DNA of 64,000 nucleotides from CAZSNT01 sp964607765 (GTDB lineage Bacteria > Verrucomicrobiota > Lentisphaeria > Oligosphaerales > JABHEG01): the NCBI GenBank assembly GCA_964607765.1, contig CAZSNT010000004.1, positions 62,001-126,000 of the forward strand, given 5' to 3'. The translations under genes were made by a program, and so were the position numbers. Of the stretch, positions 8,761 to 15,800 are shown piece by piece; the first letter of the stretch is position 1; every line of letters begins with the position of its first letter. The notes under the pieces are model-generated. The model had not been told where the DNA came from. It ran no database searches and was given only the letters and a program-made list of their open reading frames with translations.

Positions 8761-9758
8761 CGGATCGATTCGTGGGATGTCGCCGCCTTGTCGGGATGCT
8801 ACACGTGCCGGTGAACACGGTGCTGGCCTCGCCTGCAGCGTGGCGGTCGGCCATGGGTCTGTCGGTCCCGAGCGGAGAGGATTGGCGCATTGTGCAGCGG
8901 TTGCCAGGGCCCGAGCTTGCGGACCGCGCATGCGGTTGCCGGTGCCAGGAAATGGCACTGAAGGAGACGACCGGGCTGTCGTTCCTGCCAGCGCTGGCCG
9001 AACGTGTACTGAGGGAGGCGGCCGCCTACACGGCCGCTGGCCTCGACGCGGTGATGCTGGAAAACGTGGCCGCCCCCTACTTCGTTCGCGGCGGGCAGCC
9101 GCCAGTCATCTACTGGGTCATGCGGGCGCTCGCGGAGCGGCTCCGGGCTGAGTATCCGGACATGACGATCGGGATCCAGATCCTGGCGTATTCCGACGAC
9201 TGGGCCATGGACATTGCGTGCCGGTGCGGGCTTGACTTTGTCCGTTGTGAGAGCGCTCTGTTCGAGGGACTGCGCCCGGAAGGACGGACTCCGAATCAAG
9301 GCAACCTGGCGAAGCTCTACATGATGCGGCAGATGCTGTTGGCCGAACTGGACGACGACCGGCCAGAGCCGCAAGTCTACGTTGACGCCAAGAAGAAGCA
9401 CACTGTCTTCCCAGAGGAACTCAGTTCACTTGAGCTCTGGCTGGAGAACATGCTCTTCCAGAAACTGGAAGGGATAATTGTCACGGGCCACGGTACAGGC
9501 TTGCCAGTCAGCGAGGAAGACCTGGAGACAGCGCGCGAGGCTATTGACGACGTCACGACGAAGACTTCCGCCATGCTCGGCCAGGCGTGGACGCCTCGCC
9601 TTCTAGTGGGGTCGGGTGTATCAGTCGACAACGTTGCGATGTGCAAACGCTATGCCGACGCCGTGATTGTGGGGTCCTCACTCAAGAAGAACGGATACTG
9701 GGAGAACCCGCTGGACGAGGAACGGGTCAAGCGTTTCATGGATGCATGGAGTTCGTAA
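8757..9758 (+). CDS. BtpA/SgcQ-family TIM-barrel protein
   Basis: The 333-aa protein matches the BtpA family along its length: GMLHVP near the N-terminus, AGLDAVMLENV, GIQILAYSDDWAMDIA, VYVDAKKKH, EGIIVTGHGTGLPVS and the C-terminal LLVGSGVSVDNVA with VGSSLKKNGYWENPLD. BtpA was described as a photosystem I biogenesis factor, but most relatives lie in non-photosynthetic bacteria near sugar or nucleoside genes, and the fold is a phosphate-binding barrel. Here it overlaps the flavin/ferredoxin fusion by four bases and is followed four bases later by Maf, so it may handle a nucleoside- or sugar-phosphate in the same pathway. Specificity cannot be read from sequence. Confidence 0.85.
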   Translation: MTDRFVGCRRLVGMLHVPVNTVLASPAAWRSAMGLSVPSGEDWRIVQRLPGPELADRACGCRCQEMALKETTGLSFLPALAERVLREAAAYTAAGLDAVMLENVAAPYFVRGGQPPVIYWVMRALAERLRAEYPDMTIGIQILAYSDDWAMDIACRCGLDFVRCESALFEGLRPEGRTPNQGNLAKLYMMRQMLLAELDDDRPEPQVYVDAKKKHTVFPEELSSLELWLENMLFQKLEGIIVTGHGTGLPVSEEDLETAREAIDDVTTKTSAMLGQAWTPRLLVGSGVSVDNVAMCKRYADAVIVGSSLKKNGYWENPLDEERVKRFMDAWSS

Positions 9759-9762
9759 CAGG

Positions 9763-10419
9763 ATGGATGGGTTGGGCAAGCTGATACTGGCGTCAGAGTC
9801 TCCTCAACGCAGAGCGATTCTCCAGGAGCTCGGGATACCGTTCCACGTGCAACCGATGGATGTCGACGAGGTCACTCTCGATACTCCCGAGGCCACGGTA
9901 CTTGAGAACGCCAAGCTCAAGGCCCTGGCGGCTCTCGAGGAAGCAGAGGACGGCTCGCTTGTGGTGGCCGCGGACACGGTCCTGTTCTTGAACGGCACCA
10001 TCCTGGGCAAGCCGAAGGACAGGCGTGAAGCCCGCACATATCTCAGTACGTTGAGCGGGGCTGCGGTCCGCGCATTCTCCGGGGTCGCAGCAGCTCGAAA
10101 GGGGGACGCCGAGGGCGTGCTCTGCCGAGAGTGCGCGACGGCTCATCTCCACGCGCTTACCGACCAGGAGATTGAGTGGTACCTGGCAACCGAGGAGCCG
10201 CTGACTCGCGCCGGTGCTTTCGGGATCAGTCGGTACGGGGAGGTGTTTGTGGACCGCATCGAGGGCTCTTACTCGTGCATCGCCGGGCTGCCCAAGAGGG
10301 CCTTACTTGCAGCACTGTCTCGGGTCGACCACTGCCAGCTGCAGACCTTCCGGATCTGTCCGCCTGGGGCTGCCGAAAGAGCGTTTTCTCAACTCGTCAC
10401 ATTCGCACTCCCAGATTGA
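9763..10419 (+). CDS. maf: Maf-family nucleoside triphosphate pyrophosphatase
   Basis: Maf proteins hydrolyse non-canonical or modified NTPs to NMP and diphosphate. This 218-aa copy shows the family marks: LILASESPQRRAILQELG at the start, DEVTLDTPEATVLENAKLKA, the catalytic VVAADTVLFLNG, LGKPKDRREARTYL, and GAFGISRYGEVFVDRIEGSYSCIAGLP near the end (given in parts). The start at 9763 follows BtpA by four bases; a longer in-frame ORF from 9667 lies inside BtpA. The tail is about 20 residues longer than usual. It closes operon A and overlaps the 3' end of the opposing AAA+ gene by 31 bases. A Maf inside an accessory operon, not with shape/division genes, suggests a dedicated nucleotide-cleaning role. 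Confidence 0.9.
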   Translation: MDGLGKLILASESPQRRAILQELGIPFHVQPMDVDEVTLDTPEATVLENAKLKALAALEEAEDGSLVVAADTVLFLNGTILGKPKDRREARTYLSTLSGAAVRAFSGVAAARKGDAEGVLCRECATAHLHALTDQEIEWYLATEEPLTRAGAFGISRYGEVFVDRIEGSYSCIAGLPKRALLAALSRVDHCQLQTFRICPPGAAERAFSQLVTFALPD

Positions 10420-11867
10420 GCGCCTTGCCACTTAACGAGGTCGCTCACGAGCAAGGCGCTCCTACCTGCCCGTCCTGCCTCGCGAACGCCAAACCGCAGC
10501 AGATTCTCCAGGCGTCGGAAGTTGCCGTCCGTGTAGTCGAACTCGGCGAGGAATCTGTAGGCCTCCGAGCCAATCTCTCGGATTCGGTGTCCGGGGTTGA
10601 TCCCCGCATCCTGGATTGTGGTATCAAGGATGTAGTCAAAGTCGGCTTTGCGATCGTTGAGAGATGGGACTCTCACGCGTACGTCGAAGCGTTCGTAGAG
10701 GTCGTTGCGGAACGCGCCCGACTTGATGTCCTTTGCCAGGTCGTGGTTGGTCGCTGCCACCACCATCATGGGGCAGTAGATTGGCGTGTGAATGCCACGC
10801 GGACGGACCATGTAGTTGTCCAGGTACGCAAGGAGTTTGCGCTGAGTCGCAGCGGAAGCGTCCCCGATCTCGTCAAGGAAGACGACACCGCAGATGTGGT
10901 TGAGCAGGGCCCCGGCATCCCCGGACGCCGGCGCATCGCTGTAGCTCCCGCCTCTGAAGCCGAAGACTTCATGCTCGAAGAAGTGCTCGGAAGCCTCATA
11001 CTCCGGCACTGAGAGAGGGATGAAGGGCAGATTGGCTTCAGCTGACAGGCCGGCAAGATAGCTGGCGATGAGCGTCTTGCCCGTTCCGCTTTCTCCGGTC
11101 AACAGGAGGATCGGCAGCGCCGAGGGGTTGATTGTCGAGCTTGCGATCCCCAACGCCGTCATGCGCTTCCTGAGCTGTTGGATCTGTTCCTGCTGCTTCT
11201 CCCAGTCCAGGTCGTCGCCTTCCAAGGGCTTCTGCAGAATCGGCGCGAGGCTCGCGTGGAATTCTCGGCGCTGCTCGACACCGATGTGCTGAGTCTGCTC
11301 AAGGTAGCACCGTCGCCAATACTCGAGCCGTTCCAGCGTTGCCTGCATGGGCCCGAACGACAGGCTGACGAATGCTGCCCGGACGAGGTCACGCTCTGCA
11401 TCAAGAGGAATCCTGACACAGTCCCCCAGCCGCAACCGAACAGGTTCCGCCTTGACGTCTCCCGGGCGCCAGCTTCGGAGTTGCTCTGTGATCCAGCTTC
11501 TGAAGTCGTCGATGTCAGACAGCTCACGGGGGCAGATGATGAACGAGTGCTCGGATCGTGGAGTGGCAAGGAAATACGCTTTCCAGCTGACCAGTGCGGG
11601 AGCCTCAACCGGCAGCGAATCCCAGATCAGGATGACACGGGATGGCTGCTCCGTCGACGCCTTCCCCTCCCAGGGCAGACTGTTCGCGACGCTCCACGAC
11701 TCGTACAGCACGGGCTCCGTGACGTATACCAAAGCAACACGCTCGGGGAGAGCGACATCCCCGGCGCCGTCGGCGAGTTCCTGGAGCCATGTGCCCCTGT
11801 CGGCCTTCTGTGCGTCGCTGCCGATGAGGACGCAGCGCAATTCCGCCCTGTTCCTACGCTTCGCCAT
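10389..11867 (-). CDS. AAA+ ATPase of the enhancer-binding-protein type, no GAFTGA
   Basis: A 492-aa protein whose C-terminal half is a sigma54-activator-like AAA+ domain: Walker A GESGTGKT at about 257-264, Walker B VVFLDEIGD near 326, sensor VVAATNHDL, and the arginine-rich RNDLYERFDVRVRVPSLNDR. The loop that would carry GAFTGA reads GGSYSDA, so sigma54 contact is not expected; RtcR-like and phage-shock-like relatives show that this fold can serve other remodelling tasks. The N-terminal 250 residues are unassigned. I start it at the ATG at 11867, five bases after the previous gene. It is third in an operon with the fused RNA polymerase, so remodelling of that enzyme's promoter complex is the attractive inference. 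Confidence 0.85.
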   Translation of the reverse strand: MAKRRNRAELRCVLIGSDAQKADRGTWLQELADGAGDVALPERVALVYVTEPVLYESWSVANSLPWEGKASTEQPSRVILIWDSLPVEAPALVSWKAYFLATPRSEHSFIICPRELSDIDDFRSWITEQLRSWRPGDVKAEPVRLRLGDCVRIPLDAERDLVRAAFVSLSFGPMQATLERLEYWRRCYLEQTQHIGVEQRREFHASLAPILQKPLEGDDLDWEKQQEQIQQLRKRMTALGIASSTINPSALPILLLTGESGTGKTLIASYLAGLSAEANLPFIPLSVPEYEASEHFFEHEVFGFRGGSYSDAPASGDAGALLNHICGVVFLDEIGDASAATQRKLLAYLDNYMVRPRGIHTPIYCPMMVVAATNHDLAKDIKSGAFRNDLYERFDVRVRVPSLNDRKADFDYILDTTIQDAGINPGHRIREIGSEAYRFLAEFDYTDGNFRRLENLLRFGVREAGRAGRSALLVSDLVKWQGAQSGSANVTS

Positions 11868-11872
11868 TGCTC

Positions 11873-12835
11873 CTATTCCTCGTAGAAGATGAAATCCGAG
11901 TACCGGTCCAGCACATCCCGCCACTTGCAGTCCGTCAACACGCACAGCAGCTGGACGAACTCAACTGGTCCCATCCGTGTCGCTAGGGAAGTCCTGGACT
12001 TCAGCAGGTCGCGCTCCGAAGAGGCACGTGGCGGCTGAATCGCGGGGTCGCCCAGAGGACTGCTCTTGGGTGCGTATCCGCGCGTCTCCTGTCGCTCCCG
12101 TGCGGCCTGGGCCATCCAAGCCAGTCTCACGTCTCGCGACCAAAGCCCGTCGAGCGGGAAGCCCCTGAACCCGAGGGATGGCCAGCGGATGACACAGTGC
12201 CTCGCGTGCTTGCTGAGGGTGCTCGGCTTATGTGGCAGCCCAAGGACGCGGAGCAGGCCATTCTGGCGAACCGGCACAGGCTGTGTCAGATCGATGTTGC
12301 GCCCGGCCAGGTTCATGACGCTTGGCTGACTCAGGAAGTCCGGTCGTTCGCCATTCAGCCAGTCGGCCACGCTTGAATAGGTCTGCCAGCGCAAATCCAG
12401 TGTGCTGTCTGGGTAGCCGGAAGCCCAGTCCGGGACCTGGAAGGTCGCCCGTCCCGCGACGACGACGATATCTATCTCACCCTTGTCGGCGGTCCTGCAG
12501 TCCGGAACAACTTCTGTTCCGTTTTCGCTGGAAGCCTGCTCAGCGGACGGGAGTTCATGGAACTCGTCCTCATCGGCCAGCGAGACTTCGCTCCCGCCGG
12601 GCGGGATCTCGGTTCCGTCCAGATCGAGTCGTTCCTGGGGGGATGCTTCTACCGGCGCGTACTCTTCCGCCAGGCTCTCGATGACTTCCTCCCGAGATCC
12701 CGTCGCACGCCTGTCCGCATTCTGAAGCAAGGCATACTTGGTTCTGTCATCGATCTTGGGCCCAGGAGTTGGTGAGGGGCTGGGGACCGTTGTCGGCTTT
12801 GGTCCCCTGCCGTGGCTCGGGCGTCGTGCGGCCAT
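11873..12835 (-). CDS. Hypothetical protein between fused RNAP and AAA+ ATPase
   Basis: This 320-aa protein is not recognised. Its first ~30 residues are basic and Pro/Ser/Thr-rich (KPTTVPSPSPTPGPK), followed by an acidic linker to about residue 110. The remainder is a folded domain rich in Trp and aromatic residues, ending in CKWRDVLDRYSDFIFYEE. No zinc ligands or helix-turn-helix are evident. It starts three bases after the polymerase stop and ends five bases before the AAA+ start. That spacing makes it an obligate co-product and a candidate accessory subunit or promoter-recognition factor of the polymerase. This role is inference. Confidence 0.75.
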   Translation of the reverse strand: MAARRPSHGRGPKPTTVPSPSPTPGPKIDDRTKYALLQNADRRATGSREEVIESLAEEYAPVEASPQERLDLDGTEIPPGGSEVSLADEDEFHELPSAEQASSENGTEVVPDCRTADKGEIDIVVVAGRATFQVPDWASGYPDSTLDLRWQTYSSVADWLNGERPDFLSQPSVMNLAGRNIDLTQPVPVRQNGLLRVLGLPHKPSTLSKHARHCVIRWPSLGFRGFPLDGLWSRDVRLAWMAQAARERQETRGYAPKSSPLGDPAIQPPRASSERDLLKSRTSLATRMGPVEFVQLLCVLTDCKWRDVLDRYSDFIFYEE

Positions 12836-12838
12836 GGT

Positions 12839-15800
12839 CTACGCCTCCTCAGACAGAAAGTGGCCCATCATGATCTTGCTCGCCGGATGCAGCAGGGGAT
12901 CGGCGCGGCCGTCAGTCACGTTCCGGACGATGGACTGACGGATCGGACAGAACCCAAGAGTGGCGAGCGCTGGAAGCTCCTGAGCTGCGCTTCCCAACGT
13001 GTGTTCTGGACTTAGGTGGACCGCCCGCCACAGAAGCTGGGTATGCCGCGGCAACAGCTTGCCGTACGCGTCGATGGAGTGGAACAGCGCCACGAACAAG
13101 TCCCCAAGCGTCGCGTTGAGCCCACTCAGTGTCGCGCTGTCCTCGAATGCTGGCGTGGCGAGGAGGACGCGGATGGCGTCCGTAGCGGCGCGCACGGTCT
13201 TGCGGTCGCCACCGGCCAGTGCTTTGTGCGCAGCGGCAGGGCACGCTGCAAGCAAATCGATGCTCTTCCGAAGCCGGGTCTCGTTGCGGATCTGTTGCTT
13301 CTCGGGGTCCTTTGCCGTGGATGTCTGGAGCATCTCACGACTGACTCGGTCAATCGCGGCCCCGATCTCCCCGGCTTCGACTGCCGGGAGCATCGCATAG
13401 AGTCGACCAACTCCTTCCACGTAGACTCCCTGATCCATACCATCTGGACACTCAGGCGAATCCGAAAGGAAGGACCTGAAATCGAACAGAGCACCGTTGC
13501 TGAGGATCGCGTGCACCGAATCGGGTGTGAACGCCCGTGCGCCTGTGTGGAAGCTCTGCATGGAGAGCTGCGTGCCCCGTTCACCAATCGACTGGGCTGC
13601 AACCAAACCAGCCGGGTAACCGACGCAGTACAGACCGCTATCTGTGTCAATGTAGGCTTGGTTCGCATCGACCGGTGGGCCGTAACACTCTTGACACACC
13701 CCGTCTGCACTGCGGCAAGTGATGGGGTTCCGTTCCCCCGGCGCACCGCAATCTGGCTCAGAGACAACGATGCCCCACATCGCACCAACCAGCTCGCGGG
13801 TTAGGTAGCCGGCCTTTCCGGTCCCGAGCTTCTTGTCCGCCATGGAACTGCGCGAGTTGTAGACCGTCCGATAGTATGTGCTGCGGTCGCTGCCGTCAGC
13901 CAACGAGTGGTCGTGGAAGAAGGCAGCAGGATCTGACTCGAATCCTGTGGCTCCGGGCGAAAGGAATCCCCGGGCGGCTACGAGTTGCTTGGACTGACTC
14001 GTCCCGCGAGCCCCAGAGACTGCCATGGCCGCCACGCCGAGACCTGGAGGCTCAAGTGACGTGCCTTCAGAAAGCGGTTCGCTGAGCTGCTCGAGCGTGA
14101 GTTCTCCGAGCCTGCCCGTCGCGTCCTTGAACGCCTTGCCCGCGGCGACGGCGTCGCTTCCCGCTGCATCCAGGGCTTTGTCCTTCTCCTTGAGGAGTAG
14201 GTCGACCGCAGTTCGGGGGGGGGTGGAGGCCAGCAGGTCGTAGTATCCGAATGAAACGCCGGCGTCGGTAGCGCTGCCGAAGGCGAGCCGTGAGATGGCC
14301 CAGACTGTCTCTTCGGCCTCGTCCGGATGAGACAGACAGACGTGCTGCACCAGCGCCGTGCCGACATTCCCGCCCCAATCGGGGTGTTTGGCCAGAACGG
14401 CCCGGCAACACTGGACCGCACCGTCCTTGTCTGGGAGAAGATCGTACAGCTCTTCCTCCCTGCCTTGGCGCCTGAGCAGATAGACGCCGAGCACAATGTC
14501 CTGTGCATAGTGGGCCAGCGGCTTCCCGTTGGCCTCGGAAACCAGGTTGTGTCGGAAGAGCAGTCGCTCCGCCTCCTTCTGAGCCATCTCGGAGAGCGGC
14601 CAATGGAGTGCCATCTCGTCGCCGTCGAAGTCAGCGCCGAACGGACCGCAGACCAGCGGGGAAATCCGCATCACTTCGCCGTCGGACATCGGTACCGGCA
14701 CGGGGTGGAACGACAACATGCTGTACTTGTGCAGCGACGGTTGCCGGTTGAGGATCACGAGCTTGCCGGGGTGCTCTTCCAGGTAAGCCGTCAGTGTACG
14801 CAGGCAGAGCTCCTCGGTCCTGCCTGCCGCAATGCTCTTCGCCCGTAAGTCTTCGGCGGTCTGGCAATCCAGCAGTTCCTTCTGCAGAATCCTGAACTGC
14901 CGTTCGTAAAGGCCATCACGGTCTGTATCGGCAGCGGTTTCCAGACCGTCGGCCTCGGCAAAGGCCTGCGCGATCAGCAGACGTCCGGACTGGCCTTCGG
15001 CGAAGAAGTCCTCTGCCTCTGCGAGCCATTCGGCCACTTCCGTGCCCATGACTTCCCAGAGGATGTGCACGGGGATCTTCACCTGCCACGGAGGCAGATC
15101 GGGATCCGGGATGATGACCAGACGCCCGGAGCAATCAACACGACGCCCCAATCCATGTCGTCTAAGCAGTCCCTCCTTCGGGATGCGTCCCTCGAGGGCC
15201 CTCATGCAGGTTCCTAAGATCCGCACCAGCAGACGTCGAATTCGGCCCCGTACGACCTCCTGTTCGTTCTCGTCACCACTGTCCGCAGACTGAAGCTCCA
15301 CCAGTTCATCGCAGGCGGTCAGCAACTCACGGTACCGTTCGTTGATTTCCGGGATGTCATGCTTCCGCGTGGCCCGGCCCAACGGAGCCCTGTAACGCAG
15401 CGGAAGCACTGGCACACACGTCAACGCCGGGAAGACGTCAGACGAAGGGAAGTCCCTGGGGAGCGCACCCGACTCCTGATAGGTGCGTCGCTGCTTGTCG
15501 GTGAGAAATACCTCAATCGGATAGGGGAAAGGCTCGGGCAATAGGATGTGCCCCCAGGCGCTGTCGGGCGGCGCGCTCGTCGAACGGACGTTCTCGCCGA
15601 AGATGTCCGGGCAGAACACGCCGTCGCGGGCGAACTGCACCGTCTCCCTCGACTCCCCCGGAGCCGGCCGCAGTTCCTGGCTGGGATGGCTGGCGGAACA
15701 ACTCACCCGGAGCCTGCCGATGGGCAGCAGGGCTGGATCACTCGCCGATCCGCCAACGCTCTCAGCCGTGAACCCACTTCGAGTCTGATGATCATCGCTC

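Noticed and set aside
10176..11012. 278-aa plus-strand ORF
   Set aside because: Overlaps Maf and is antisense to the AAA+ domain.
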